Numbered from the stretch's first letter, positions 31,015 to 44,254 are shown. The stretch: DNA of 64,000 nt from Prostheceraeus crozeri (GCA_907163375.1 CAJQUW010002209.1:406001-470000), one strand, 5' to 3'. The notes: generated by a model from the sequence alone, not told the origin. Translations and numbers: made by a program.

Positions 31015-32250
31015 TTTTGTTTTTGTCGACGCGAAATGATGATGTTGTTAAATGCAATTTTCTTTTGTATCAAGTATTCAAGATAAATTATTATATGGAA
31101 ATGCATTCGCATTAAGTTTTTTGCAATCTTTCTAGCATGCCCGCTTCTAAGCAATTTTGTAATTTCATTCATCATCGGTTGCAACAGACGTGCATCATAG
31201 GAAGAATCTAGTTTTCTATAAAAGCGTTCTGCAGCGTCCGGCAGATTCCGTCTGCGATTAATGAAGTTCGGCTACATGAAGAAAGACGCTCTTCTAATGC
31301 GTTGCTGAGCGATGAGCAAGTTTTCTCACTTATTTTTTAGATTTACGAAATGTTGTTAGACATAGCATTCATTTGATTGTGGAAGCATGTATTGCCTTCC
31401 ATTACGTGGACAATAAATGGTGCTGAAGTTTACATTTGTTCTAAAAGGTTCGATGATTGGCCAGAGTAAACATCATCGAAGGCAAACAACCTCGTCTGCC
31501 GTTCGAAATAAATATTGGTATGAAGTGGTTCCATCTCTGATTGATTGTAGTGCCTTGCAATATAGACCCCAATTTTTAGCTGATTATTTTGTGAAGAAAC
31601 TGAGATTTTTCATCATTCCAGTTTCAGCCGGGTTTTGCCTTATATCAGTAAACACATAATTTTTGTCAATTAAAGTCACAATCAACCTTATTGTCGCATG
31701 CATCACCGATTATAAGGATGATAGGAAAACATGTAGATAGAAAATGACTTGAAGTCGGTCCATGCCAAACATTACGGCTCTAGCTTAAATGTTATTCACT
31801 CAATCAGAAATATAGCTTAGAAAATATTATTTTTACTGAAAATTTTAATCTGTTTCTGATAGTTTTCTCAACTGCTTCTCTTTTATGATTTCTATCCTGT
31901 CTGAAAGTGAACCGGGTAGAATTCCTCGGAGGCACGGACTCGCAGCCGAAAGATGTAACCTATGGAAGAGTCACTTTCGATCTCGTTCGCTGCAGAAAAG
32001 TGTAGTGGCGGCCGGAATCTATAGACTGAAAAAGTCATTTCGTCACGTAATTTTCTCGAAAATATGAGACAAGGCGGCCTCCTTACGTTAAGTCTTCGTC
32101 AAACATCGTCATGTGCAGACATTTTATATATTGCGTGAATAATCACATGATGTAAATAGAAGAGAATGCGGTGCTTTTATTGTTGAAAATGTTCTATTTC
32201 GTTGTTCTAATACGGTTTGTATTCTAACATTATTTTTCTTTGTTTTTCAG
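31015..32250. other. Intron before the terminal Ig-gene exon
   Basis: No domain recognised. It ends in a strong polypyrimidine tract and acceptor TTTGTTTTTCAG at 32250. Confidence 0.5.
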
Positions 32251-32620
32251 CTTCAGCTGTTGGACAAGCAGATCTTTCTGGACTCGTGCGCTGTAAAGCT
32301 GGACACAACACATTTCCTTCTATTTTACTCATATCAGTCCTTCTACTCTTAACTCAAATAAAAATTTGAGATGTCCATGACATTGTAAATTTTGTATCTA
32401 GCTTGAAATGTCTACACATTCCATTTTTTACGTCTTTATATACATATTACTGACATTATATATTATTACTGTTGTTATTCCTACTGCATATCAACCTTAC
32501 TTTTATAGTGAATTATGATGTGTACCTTGAATTTATCTGTTTGTAATTGATTGACCAAATTGTGAGGGGCCAATATGAAACACACTTTTGTTTTAATAAA
32601 CTGATTTTATTAGAATGAGA
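32251..32620 (+). CDS. Terminal exon encoding a GPI-anchor signal; 3' UTR and poly(A) signal
   Basis: It begins after the acceptor TTTTTCAG. With a phase-1 junction from the exon at 25376-25521 it reads TSAVGQADLSGLVRCKAG, then HNTFPSILLISVLLLLTQ and a stop at 32367-32369. A small-residue region, a short polar spacer and a C-terminal hydrophobic tail with nothing after it are the marks of a GPI-attachment signal. GPI-anchored Ig proteins such as lachesin and the IgLONs end in this way. AATAAA at 32595-32600 is the likely poly(A) signal. The protein would sit on the outer cell surface and act in adhesion. The coding part ends at 32369; the rest is UTR. Confidence 0.75.
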
Positions 32621-35600
32621 ATTATTTGTTTTATATTTCTGTTTCTAAATGAAACTTTGGACAATGTGAATCGAATGATATGAATTCGCGTATGGTTCAT
32701 GGTCAATAGCTGCAGCTAATAAAATATGGGTATGAAAGTAATAAGGTAATTACTATACAGCAGATGTATGCGACTTCCAAAACAGCAATTATCAGTGAAC
32801 GAAATTCGATAAATTTTAAATGTTAATGTCTGCAAATAGGCTAAGTAGCGTGATAGCCTTGATCCAAGAAGACGGATATGCACGCTGAGTTGAAGCAATT
32901 TGTTGATTCCGTTTTAATTGTTGATGATGATAAAAGCGCGTCAGATTTTGATACTGTTATAGGCTACATAGCTTTGTCTAAGGTCGAGATACCGAAATTT
33001 GAGATATTGGTAGGCTACAAGGTCAGCTGTGAAAGTTGTCGAGTTTTTTTAGCATGTTTTGACGGCCCGGTTTTGAGTGTTCATTTTTGATAGGCCTGAC
33101 TTGAACATAAATCCTAGCTGCTATACATGATAACGTCTTTGTTGCCTAGCGCTTTTCCATCAAACCACCCGGATGTGAAGCAAAATTGTTTCCAGTTTTA
33201 AAAATAGTGAAACAAATAATATCCGCAGAAAACATCAACAGCGAAATTGATCCTTTGCTTCATGCAACAAGATATTTTCTCATTACGAAACCATAGCCAT
33301 TTATCTTGAAGCATGCCAAAAAATAATGTCGCCTGTCATCCCTACAATAATAGAGGTTGCACGAAGTAATAAAGCTTCTTGAGAACATCCAGTTTGATTC
33401 CTCGTCATGACATTCTTTTCATCCCGGTCATTAATTATGATAGTAATAGTGCTACTACTTTTCAATCCAGTTGAAACAGTAACATAATTTATAATCTAAT
33501 TTTAACTTTCGCATTCTATTCCACTCCTGCTGTATGCATATAAAATGAGTGCAGGGAGTGGAGTCTTAGCATAAATAGTCGACCATACATAAAATGCTGA
33601 TAAATATGATTCAATTTCCTTATAGGCTTAGTAGTGATCATGTGCTTCAATGAAATTTGATTTACAAATGAGACAGTAGTAGATTTGGTGAAATTACATT
33701 ACAAAAGTTGAGCTTAGGTATATAGGCCCTATTTTAGGTGCATGAAATTAAATTCTTGATTAAATAATACTTGACTCTTCAAAATTTCTTAGGCCTATTT
33801 GTAAATAATTGTCTCTTTCGATAGATCCCTCTTTTCTGTGATGGTCTGGATTCCTTAGAGATTTTCCAAAATAATCAGCAGTAGGCCTGTCTGAAATGTG
33901 AAATGCTCAATAGCGCACAAAATGATCGACTTTATGATCTTGTTCATTGACTTATTTAAATTTGACGTGCTCCTCTTTTATCTAAACAAATAGTAGCCTA
34001 CATGAATTATTCCTTGATGTTCTTAACTAATGTTAACAGTTTTAACTTTTTCCTTCTTAACAGTCGGCACTGCCACGCGAAGGTGCATTGAATGTGCCAT
34101 TCATGTCGCACGCAGATATGCCGACAGATAGCTTTACTAGGAGCTGCTGAAGATCTCGGACGACAGTAATGCAGTCCCAGCCACCTGAGATTGGCTGGAA
34201 ATATGTAAATGTCGGCCCAGATCTTCAGCAGTTCCTAGCAGTGCTATTTGTCGCGATATCATCAATTGTTCAATTGTGACAGCTTTAGAGGCAATGTGTT
34301 CTCCTCGTACTTTTCAGTACTACGTGTTCCTCTTTTTTCTTTTGTTTTGCCTATCTTAGAGTCTCTATAGAGTCTCTCTCTCTCTATATATATACATTTC
34401 TCATTTCCGTCCGTTACTTTGTGCTCAATAGGAACTCAAAAATGCTTTGTCTTTGCCATGGTGATTTTCTCTTGTCATAATGATTTCCCGTCCCTTTTTA
34501 TTTTATTTACACTTTATTTTTCTGTATCTTATTTTGCAATGTGAGTTACGTGCCTTCTGCCTTAAGTAAGTTTATTTGCTGTTGCTTCGCTTCTACCTGC
34601 ATGACGTCATGACAGTGGTTTACAGATCTCTGTGTCTTTATTGAAATATCATTTTTTTGAGATTATCAACTGCAAATTTAGCTGATAACTTTTTGCTCTA
34701 AACGGCTATGGATTTGTTAATTACTAAGTTTGGACTTGTCTCAATCACAAACTAACGGAATCCATTCTAGGGTCAAGAAAAGTAATTGTTTAGAAGTGAG
34801 CTATAAACGGTTGGCATCATGCAGTAATTAACTCAATGTGTGGTAGGAATTCAGGCAGCCTATGAGACTAACTAAGCTTTCTGATATAGGATTTTTTGAT
34901 TCAATCAAGATGCTTTAATTTCAATGACTCACTTCCTTTTTACCAGATACCAGGAAGAGTTCATTCAATGAAATCGAAACTACTGTCATATTGGCGATGC
35001 AATTAATTCTGAGTTGTAGCTCTATCTAAATGTGCTTACTCTGGTTGTTCACAGCTAGGCTCATTGTGTTGATACTGATAATGAATAACAATTGGATACG
35101 GAAGTCAGATAATTGTACTCTCAAGATAAAAGTCTAATCCGCGTGAGCGACACAACGGTCAATCAATTCGAATTAATTGGAAAATAGTTATCCAAGCAAT
35201 CCAATCCTGTATTTGCAAGCTCCTTTATCACTGGATTGTGGACATTCTACAATGGGTCAGTAATTTATATTTCAAGTTCAGAATTACATAATAACGTTTC
35301 TAAGTTCAATCAAATTATCTATCGTTTATCCATTTCGGATAGAAATTCAAAGATGAGATCAATTTTTCGAACATCTAAATTTTCGCTATAGTAATTTCAT
35401 GTCGTGTGTTTGTCACCTAGAAGTGATTCAAGGAACATGCCATCTGAATGGCTGCGGATAAGTTAGGTCTCTTTTTCTTTAAACATTCTCTAGCTTCAGA
35501 GTTCAAATATGTACTGAATGCAAAGCACTGAATAATATTTATGAATTAACACCATTCAAACAGTGTGATGAAGCCTCATCATCGTTTGTATCAATAAAAA

Positions 35601-36932
35601 TAATAATTAAATTCAAAATGATGACTGAATATAAATTTAAATGATATCCTGGAAAACAAGTATCTTTTCTATCTGACTGTTGGCTTTTATCAGCTTCCAC
35701 ATATATTAGCAGAGCTTGGTTTTGTTTCCAGCTGTCGTCTTCTCTGCCGTCAAAGCACCAGGGCTAGCTTCACGGTCGCATCCCACATTGAATATCGTTG
35801 ATCCATTTTTACTTCCAATTTAGAGCGGCATGAAAAAGGGAACGTTAGATGCACTTTCGAACCTGCATCAGCGCCCTGGATTTACGGGTGGGTGGTTTGC
35901 ATTTCCTGTACTCTGGAATGGAAATCAAAGTTTTTGGATTTCTTGGCCACGTTGCAGTGGTTGCATGATCAACCCTCGAGTTATTTTATTGCTATTGCCT
36001 CTTGGACGGCGAGTCGCTTTAATCGCTCTTCAATGTTCTCCTCTTTCAGTGACTCACATTTTTTTACCTTCACCGCTTATTCCACCTTTCCTTAGATATA
36101 TCTTCATTTGGAACATGACAAGACGAGTGTCTTCTGACTCCCTGTCCTCAAGGCTGCTTGCAGATTCCAACTTATCATCAATCCATCCCAAATCCCAGTA
36201 TTAATTTTAATCGACGAGTTTTCCAATTATCCTTAATTGAGCACAATGCGATTCAATTGTTTTTGTTCTGATTAGTTGACATTTTTTCAGCTGTGATGCA
36301 GTCATCAAAAGCCATGCAATTATTTCAATGAACACGAAATATTTGAGACCAACATGATATCCATACAATTATCCATACTGGTAACTGACCGCTGATTTTT
36401 ATCAGCTTCTGCTGCGTTACTACAAGCACAAATCATCCAGTAAATATGAAAATAGGGTCAAATGCATCATTGCGCCATCTTCATTTTGATATGATCAATT
36501 TGAAAAATGAAAGAACTGTAAAAAAATCTCTCAATTTTGCGTAATATCACAAGTTCTTTGAAATGTAGTTTTCTCGTCACGCAAGATAGGAAAAAACAAA
36601 GTATTTCTATATTATATTGAAGAATGCTTGAAAACTCAATGTGATTAATGTGTATTCCACTTTTTCCGTTGGATTTCATTCTTGTAACTAAATGGGAAAA
36701 TTATTGATTTTGACGCAAACACAGTAGAATACAATGCTGATTATGAAAATCTAAGTATGATCAAGGGGGAATTTTTATTACTAGAACTTAAAGGAGCGAA
36801 CGGACAATCTGCAGGAAGTATCATCTTGCTCCTTGAAAATGATTAGGATCCTTGCTGAAGGACAGAAAGCAATTTATATCAAAATGCTTACATGTAAGCT
36901 TAGTTGCAATGCAAGTTGCCATTACAAACTGA
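32621..36932. other. Intergenic, no supported gene
   Basis: Mostly AT-rich unique-looking sequence. It has a (TC)n/(TA)n microsatellite near 34365-34400, an inverted repeat at 34121-34254, and a less AT-rich block at 35750-36200 with open stretches on both strands but no recognised domain. AGGCCTA words recur. Confidence 0.45.
34121..34254. repeat. 36-nt inverted repeat, foldback-like
   Basis: Arms at 34121-34156 and 34219-34254 share CTGCTGAAGATCT and CGACA.ATAGC with about five mismatches, around a spacer of about 62 bases. Confidence 0.7.
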
Positions 36933-38107
36933 TTTGATCAGGGGTTGGAAAAAAAAGTAATGGCAATTTAATTGGTCCCATTTTCTGCTAACAGTCAATT
37001 AATTTAGTTGGATCACATGAGCGATCAATCAATTGCAACTACTTGACAATTAATTGCAATTTTCTTTAATCATTGCCAAATCTAGAAATATCTTTCCAGA
37101 AAATAATTGCGTGTGACTGATTAATGCCTAGAAATCTATTGCCATAACACATAGATCTACGAAGGTTCATTAAAACACTTTCAGAAATAGAATTTATTTG
37201 TGTATGCGCGGTATTTTCGGCATCACTATGTTCAATGTTCATTGAATTAATTTGCATGACAAAACATGTGAATTCATTGATAACAACATTAAGCAATGAG
37301 TGATATAATTAATATTTAGAGATCTCCTCTATTCTATGAGCACAATATTTTCCTATTCAGACATTGCCACTCTGGGCACTGCGATAGCATGTGTTTCAAC
37401 ATTAGGTTTACCACAAAGTAAGTATATAAGGGAAGTACGGAATCAATGGTTGATTTGTGGCGACAGCTATGATATTACTTTTTCGCCATCGCCATTTCGC
37501 CAGCCATATTATTCAGAAATGACACGTTCAACATCAAAATTGATGTGAAAAATGAATAAAGCAGTAAATTTTATGTAGGAATCACTAGAAAAAGGAAGTT
37601 GTCGCCAACTATTTTAGCCACTTCAACTTCTTGAAATTGATGAATAAAAATATCTGAAAATTTTCTTGGCAAAAAAATATGGCGGACATTAGAGTAATGG
37701 GGAGTTTCCACACTTGATATATTTAAACACTTTGGTTTACCATAATTTGAATATCTTTATTAAGATAATTAGAATGTATGAAACATATATGTTTAGTTAG
37801 AGACTTTAAAATTGAAGCTTCAAAGAATGCTATAGATTTGATTATTAATAACAACTTTCGTATGAAGGTAATGGCAAACTTTTCTTTTAAACACGAGTAG
37901 ACCTACAGAGCATCATATTAATGACTGTGGAGACCAATATATTCAACTGTATAGATTAAAAAAGTCTCAATAAATCGCTTTTTTTGACTTTTGCATAATT
38001 GGCAACTAATCCAATCAATTAATTGAATTGAAGATGGTTCATCAATCATTTAGTGCAATCAATTAATGGCAATTAATTTCCAATCAATTATTTTTTCCAG
38101 TCCCAGA
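36933..38107. mobile_element. Non-autonomous hAT-like element rich in CAATTAATTG
   Basis: The tips CAGGGGTTGGAAAAAA and, in complement, CTGGGACTGGAAAAAA are imperfect inverted ends. AAACTGA lies at 36926-36932 and at 38108-38114, a possible target duplication. Both ends are filled with AATTAATTGC-type words. No transposase is seen. Confidence 0.55.
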
Positions 38108-39149
38108 AACTGACGCAGTATTCACTACAAAATTTCATACTATCACTAATATTCATATTATATTTATACTATATATATTCTTTTATACTATCACTAATTT
38201 TCATACTTTTCACTAATATTCACTACTAAATTTTCACTACTTTTTCAGTCCGCTATTAGCGGCATTAGCTAATCTTGATAAACTATGAGTTCAAGTAGCT
38301 TCGTTTTTCGTCATTGAAGAAGCTGTTGATCTGCGCGCATTGAGGGTATCAACAACAATGACGGAACACGTCAGAACACGCTCATGAATATTTCCGCTAA
38401 GTATCTAATCATCCATTATCTATTTAGGCCTACGATTGCACTTATTTCCAACGTCATGAAGTGATGAGGTTAGGCAGAGACTTGCGCTGTCGTAAGGTGA
38501 AGCAAAATAATTAAACATAGGGAGATGACGATGAGTCACATCAAACTCACTCCATGAATTAAACGGCAACCGTCACCGGGGTTTCAAAATAATTTGCGAA
38601 ATGATATGGAAGCTTTCGTATGCAACGCAGAGTCGCTAAAAGTGCATTAGATTGATAAATGTTCACAATATCAATCCATTAACTAGAGCGCCAACACAAA
38701 TGAAAGGCAGAGGTCGGAATCGATCAATGCGAGGTGCATTTCTATTGAAATAAAAATGTACTATTTTGGATCACTTATCTAGATCGCATTGGCACAATGT
38801 CAGCAAACCATCTGAGAAAAAAGACGTAACTTCTCTTCTTATTTTAATTAAGACCAGTGAATTATACTTCAATAGACGATTAGCTATTATGAGAAAAAGT
38901 TAAAAAGCTATAAGCTTATGGGATGGCGATTAGATTTCTAGCTGTAATCACTGCAGGAACAGTAAAAAAAATTGAATTTCAAATAATTAATTGCTCAGCA
39001 ATTGCAACTTCATTCAATTGAAGGCAATCAATAAAATTTTTAGTGATCAATTAATTGTTTGTCTTAAAATCCAATTAAGTTTTCAATGAAATGCTTGCTT
39101 ATAATTAGAAACATGAAAGATATACGACAGATCAAACTGCCATGCAAAT
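38108..39149. other. No supported gene; CAATTAATTG-rich stretches
   Basis: Contains further CAATTAATTG-type sequence at 38975-39070 and 39360-39440, flanking the SINE-like segment at 39150, perhaps a second, older copy of the 36933-38107 family that the SINE entered. Confidence 0.4.
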
Positions 39150-39232
39150 GTGCCGCTAGCAGGACTCGAACCTGCGTCCTAGCCCTGGTTATGTAGACCT
39201 GTCACTCTACAAACCTATATCAACCAGCAATC
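39150..39232 (-). mobile_element. tRNA-like SINE head or tRNA-derived sequence
   Basis: On the minus strand the T-arm is a perfect GCAGG-TTCGAGT-CCTGC, giving a strong B box (GGTTCGAGTCC). A TGGTTGATATAGG A-box-like word lies about 57 bases upstream. Acceptor and D-arm pairing is poor, so a tRNA-derived SINE is more likely than a working tRNA. Confidence 0.5.
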
Positions 39233-39514
39233 CATGTGCTGTTCCTTGTTTTTGCAAATGCAACTAAATCAAAGTCATCATTTGCGAGGTGACCAATGTC
39301 TGCTTATCTTCTCCATATGATTCCTGTCATTAATTGCAGATGTATGTAGTCAGAAATCATGGCGGATAATCAATATTTAATTGAAATTCTGAAATTTAAT
39401 TAATTAAATGCTCAGTGGGCCTAATTCCAATTTCAATGAATTGGTTGCATACATTATTACAAGCTAGAAGTCGTAAAGATTTTGCATGGTTGCGATATAT
39501 TGCCACACCCACAG

Positions 39515-39958
39515 AATTAGACAGGTCGTCTCTTCTTCCGTTTGACTAGAAGGGAAACATTGGAACATGTAACGTAAATGAAATGGCACAATCTGCTGAC
39601 ATAATACCATAGCAATCGAACAATGAGCAGCCAGTTCAACGATAAACACGCCAAATTGTGCAAAGTTTCAATGACTGTTATCAATCGGATCACACAGCAA
39701 AGAGACACAGACGATGTCAAGCTCTACAGAGAAGTTTGTGAACGTTTTTTCATGCGCCTGCTAACTTTTTTAAAAATGATCGGAGGGCCCAACATTATCG
39801 AGAAAACTTTTGCGCAATGATCTGAATTCTTCGAATCTGAAGGAGTCGTGGCGATCGATCGGAGCATTTTGAAGGAATTCAGAGCAATTCGCAAGCGACG
39901 TACGACTATTTTTCCTATCTCTGTAAGTTATTAAAAATTTTTTTTTGTCCACTTATTA
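39515..39958. repeat. Copy A of an inverted pair (with 43371-43770), retroelement fragment
   Basis: This 440-bp segment matches 43371-43770 on the opposite strand, for example CGGATCACACAGCAAAGAGA and GCGCAATGATCTGAATTCTT (here). An open stretch (SQFNDKHAKL, QQRDTDDVKLYREVCE) is protein-like, but no domain is named. Confidence 0.75.
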
Positions 39959-40033
39959 AGTTCCTGGATGTGCCATCTGTTTGAATCAGTTTGCACTTCT
40001 AGCAAAGTGATACGATTAAACAATCTAATTCTG

Positions 40034-40305
40034 TGGCCACACCGGTGTGACGAGATTCAGTTTCCCTAGGTTTTAGTTTCCGATCGGAAAATAAAACCAT
40101 GGTTTTAGCTTCCTAGTAGGAAAATGATACCAGGTTTTATTTTCCTATTGGGAAACTAGAAGCCGCAACACCAGGGGAAAACCAGTGGTAAACTAAAACA
40201 CACTTAAAAATGTTGGGTTTAATTTTCCTATCGGAATATTAAACCATGGTTTTAGTTTCCGGTAGGAAACTGAGACAGAGGGAGAGAGAGAACTATAACA
40301 CCGGT
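40034..40305. repeat. Palindrome-array element
   Basis: Repeated hairpin words such as GGTTTTAGTTTCC-GATC-GGAAAATAAAACC occur about three times in tandem and in inverted order. The outer tips are ACACCGGTG and AACACCGG. There is no coding capacity. Confidence 0.7.
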
Positions 40306-42570
40306 TTCAAATACCGTGGTATCCATCGTCAGTGGCGATAATACAACAAGCGGACAGGTTTATATACAATTTTAGACTCGATGATGAACACGAGATCCGG
40401 ACAGTCGCAAGGCAAGAGTACAAATTAAAATCGTCAGTGGGCATAGAAATAGAATGAGCCACGCATTGACAGAGAAATATCTGTCAGCAAACATAGAAAT
40501 AGAATTGGTCACCAACTAAAATAAATGTAAAAGTTCGGATGATGTTTGATTGTTCATGAGGTTTTGGCGTAATTTTATGATGAGTGATTCTGCTATTCTT
40601 GTGTGTTTTGCTTTATTTAATATTTTGAAGTTTTTGTCATCAGGTGGATGGATATGCATAGAAATTTCTGATGCTGCATGGTTTCCCTGCAATATGCTAT
40701 CGAATCATTTTTTGCAATTGTCGTCGAGTTTCTCCGATGTAAAGATCGGGGCATCATTCACAAAAGTATTCGTACACAAATGATTGCATACAATTTCAAT
40801 TATCATTTCCCTCACGCCACTAATTAGTTGATTGAAAGAACGGCCGAATTCCAAACATTTTTTGATAATCCCTGGTCAATAGCACTCGTTATCTACAATA
40901 AAGTCAATTAAGACTTGTTTAAGGCAATTCCTGATTAAAGCCTTTTTAAATTCCCATGCTGTTCACGAATTGATGTTACATATCTATGCGCTATTCATTG
41001 ATCAATCAACAAGCTCAGCTGACATTTGATTGACCTCAGAATTGACCGTGAACATGTTTTCAATATTCTTGTTCAAAATAAACTCTAGCTGTAATGTGAA
41101 TTTTCTCGAATGATTAAGGCTGTCACAGAAAGTTAGTGTGATTTCTGAGCATCCAGTACACTAAACCATAAATAATTTCTCATGCGAAATTTATGCTGCA
41201 TCTAAAAATAGAATTTCTTGTTGTCATTGGTACTGTGATTGTGCTGCATGCATGCCACCATATCAACCAATGGAACAGTGGGCTATTAGACAAGATGCAC
41301 AGTATCAATAAGAAAAAGCTGGACCCGATATCCCTACAGCTCAATAGACCCTGTGGAGCTCAAGGGCAGTCAGCTACCCGATGCGTAAGCGGTGTATCGA
41401 TAAGATTACTCATTTTCACTATTTCTCAGAAAAGTCAATGATATTTGAATGACTGTCACATTAACCGACATCAACTGCAGTAATCAACCGATAACTGTAT
41501 ATCAATATGTTTTTGAAGGCAAAATGCTATGAGAAATATGTTAAGTCGCTAATTTATTTGGCTGCAGGATCAATGAGGAATGAAGTGCAGATTGACAATT
41601 TTAAAGACAGCATGCTTTCCTATGCAACCTAAGAATTAGACCTGCGATGTCAATTTACAACTTTTATTACTTTATAATTAGTTGTAAAAAAGCGGATTGG
41701 TTGCGGTTGTTTGACTTATTCTACTCAGATGACTTAACTCTCTTTATCTCATTTTTGGGAATTCAACAATGGCCGTATTAACCAGGTACACCTTATTATT
41801 TTGTGCATATTCCTAATCATTTGAATTCTTTTGGAATCTGCAAATCGTGCTTCTTTTTTTATAATCCTTTTCAGCTTCATGCTTAGAACTGTATGTAGGA
41901 TGCCATTTCACTTGCAGATACATTGGAATAGTATATCTAACTATTGATAAATTATTAATATAAAAATATTAATTTTAACTATTAATAATATATTAATATT
42001 AATCATCAAAAATTAGAATATTAATTATTAATATTAACTATATGTAAATATAGTATATATAACTATTCAAAAAAATCTTTTTATCAATCTCTATTTCACT
42101 CACGAGCAACTTTTCAACGCATTCAACCAGCTTGTCATATCAAGCAGATTGGAATTATAGCCAATGGAGCTATACTTAAAAAAGTAATCAAGGGACCAGA
42201 ATCGCCTGCCCATATTTCCAGGATGTCAAAGTGCTTCAAAATATGGTGTTGATATGGCTCATTTCAGAAGATAATAGAGAAGTCACCTAAGGTCTTAGCA
42301 TCTCAGACATTTGTTATCAATATGCAAAAACAACACATCACTCGAGACTTGATTATTTGCTTTAATTGGTGACATTTTCAATCAGACAAATTACAAATTG
42401 CTGCGCATGCATGTCCATGCGTCCATCAGGATCCGAACAATTATTTCAAATATCAATGTTTGCACAACTGTGACGCTGTCTTTGTCAGTTCTTTCTTCTT
42501 CAGTGTGGAGTCAGGGCCAGGAGGGTGTTTCTGAGAGACACATACTACTTGAAGAATAATGCCAGGTTTC
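40306..42570. other. No supported gene
   Basis: AT-rich sequence with a TTAATATTAA-rich low-complexity patch at 41945-42065. Open stretches at 40550 and 41193 show no domain. Confidence 0.45.
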
Positions 42571-42574
42571 ATTC

Positions 42575-42770
42575 CTTCTTTGTATTTTATTGAACAAAGT
42601 AAAAATAATTTTAAAAAATGTTCATGATTAACGCCCGGCGTTTCGTGCCACAGACACTTCAGTTGTCAATGGCTGAAACGGCAATAGATGCGGTGCTTTA
42701 ATGCAATGAAACGGAGTTTTTGAATGCTACTAAAACTGTGGGAGCTCATATTTTCGATTAATGGCAGGTC
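42575..42770 (-). repeat. Penelope-like tail, inverted copy of 44255-44440
   Basis: Complement of the plus-strand tail at 44255-44440. On the minus strand it contains CTGAAGTGTCTGTGGCACGA, then AACGCCGGGCGTTAATC and an AATAAAATACAAAG end. Its general style is that of Penelope-like retroelement tails. Confidence 0.6.
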
Positions 42771-42890
42771 GAAGTGTCTATATGAGACGAGCTTCAGTCT
42801 ATCTGTAATCGATAGTACTTTCACTTCTGTCAATAATTTCTACATCAAAATTTCACAGACACACAATTAGATTGCTAGAAGTGGAAGCTG

Positions 42891-43370
42891 ATGCAAAACG
42901 ATGGCACATGCAGGAACTTACCCCTATTTGTAAATGTTAATATTGAGCAAGTGAACTTATTTGAAAAAATCCAATCCCGAGCCCATGCAATCATATGTGG
43001 AACATCAAGCTGTAATTGTTGTGATTTCATTCCTCTATTCTATCGCCGTCATGTTATTGGTATGCGTTTGTTCAAAGTTTTGATCAAAGACAGCAGCCAT
43101 CCTCTACATCATCTAACTCCAGAAGCAAATTCATAGTCAAGAACATATCGACTACCAATGATCAAAGCTGTGATAAGAAGCTCATATTTTATAGTTACGA
43201 TGACACAACTTGCAAATAATGGATTCTGATAGTGCGCTTTTTTCTTTGTTTTTTATCTTACATATTTCTTCAACTCTATTTCTGTGTATTCATGCTCATG
43301 GCCACACGATTTCCATCATTGTGGTATATCTGATCAATAAACGCTACTTATTGTTATTATCATTACTAAG
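42891..43370 (+). mobile_element. 3' end of a CR1/L2-like LINE
   Basis: Encodes the C-terminal end of a LINE ORF2: FEKIQSRAHAIICGTSSCNC, PLFYRRHVIGMRLF and DSSHPLHHLTP. A short 3' UTR follows, ending in TTATTGTTATTATCATTA, a CR1-like microsatellite tail. It is strongly 5'-truncated. Confidence 0.75.
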
Positions 43371-43770
43371 TGGGCAAAAAAAGTTTTAATGCCTTACAGA
43401 GATAGGAAAAGAAGTTGTACGTCGCTTGCGGATTGCTGTGAATTCCTTCAAAATGTTCCGATCGCCACAATTCCTTCAGATTCGAAGAATTCAGATCACT
43501 GCGCAAACGTTTTCTCGATGATGTAGGTCCTTTCGATCATTATTAAAAAAGTTCACAAACTTCTCTGTAGAACTTGACATCGTCTGCGTCTCTTTGTTGC
43601 GTGATCCGGTTGATAACAGTCACTGCAACTTCGTACAATTTGGCGTGTTCAATTTTGAACTGACTGCTCATTGTTCGATTTCTTTGGTATTATGTTAGCA
43701 GATTGTGCCATTTCATTAGCACTACATGTTCCAAATGCTTCCTTTCTAGTCTAACAGAAGAAGAGACGAA
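43371..43770. repeat. Copy B of the inverted pair (with 39515-39958)
   Basis: This segment is the complement of copy A and directly follows the LINE tail. It runs straight into a GIY-YIG-like fragment at 43771. Confidence 0.75.
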
Positions 43771-43993
43771 GTTATCTAAATATAAGAGATATAATGAACA
43801 CAAGTGTGATATAGATAATAAGAATAAAAGAAACGCCCTTTATGAGCATGGATTGAAGAATCACGATATCTGTGACATTTGCATGTCAAATTTTGATGTA
43901 GAAATTATTGACAGAAGTAAAAATACCATCGATTGCAGATTAACTGAAGTTCGTCTCATAAAGACACTTCGACCTGTCATTGATCAAAAATGA
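43771..43993 (+). pseudogene. GIY-YIG-endonuclease-like fragment, Penelope-like
   Basis: YNEHKCDIDNKNKRNALYEH, then HDICDICMSNFDVEIIDRS and RLTEVRLIKTLRPVIDQ. The order (R/K...H..D...N...H, then ILD.., then E..LI..LRP..N) recalls the C-terminal half of Penelope-like GIY-YIG domains. Only the fragment is seen, without the reverse transcriptase. Confidence 0.5.
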
Positions 43994-44254
43994 GCTCTCA
44001 CCATAGAAATAGATTGTTTATCTGAAGTTGACTAGAATGGAAATTGACTCAATGTCACGGCACCGCCGGGGGAACTAAGTTGGGGCATGAATGAACAATG
44101 AAAAGCTTTGATTTGCACATGTGACTGATTCTAATCCAATGATACAGCCGTTGACAAGTGTATCTAAGTGAAAATGCGTGCGATTTTTGTGCCACTATTG
44201 TGTATTGCATGATGCATGACCTCCGTTCTAGAGGATTTATTGTTGTCGATTTCT

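Noticed and set aside
35830-36204. Host coding exon in a less AT-rich block
   Set aside because: Open on more than one frame, no splice sites that fit, no recognised domain.
39150-39232. Functional tRNA gene on the minus strand
   Set aside because: The T-arm is perfect but acceptor and D arms pair badly; a SINE head is more likely.
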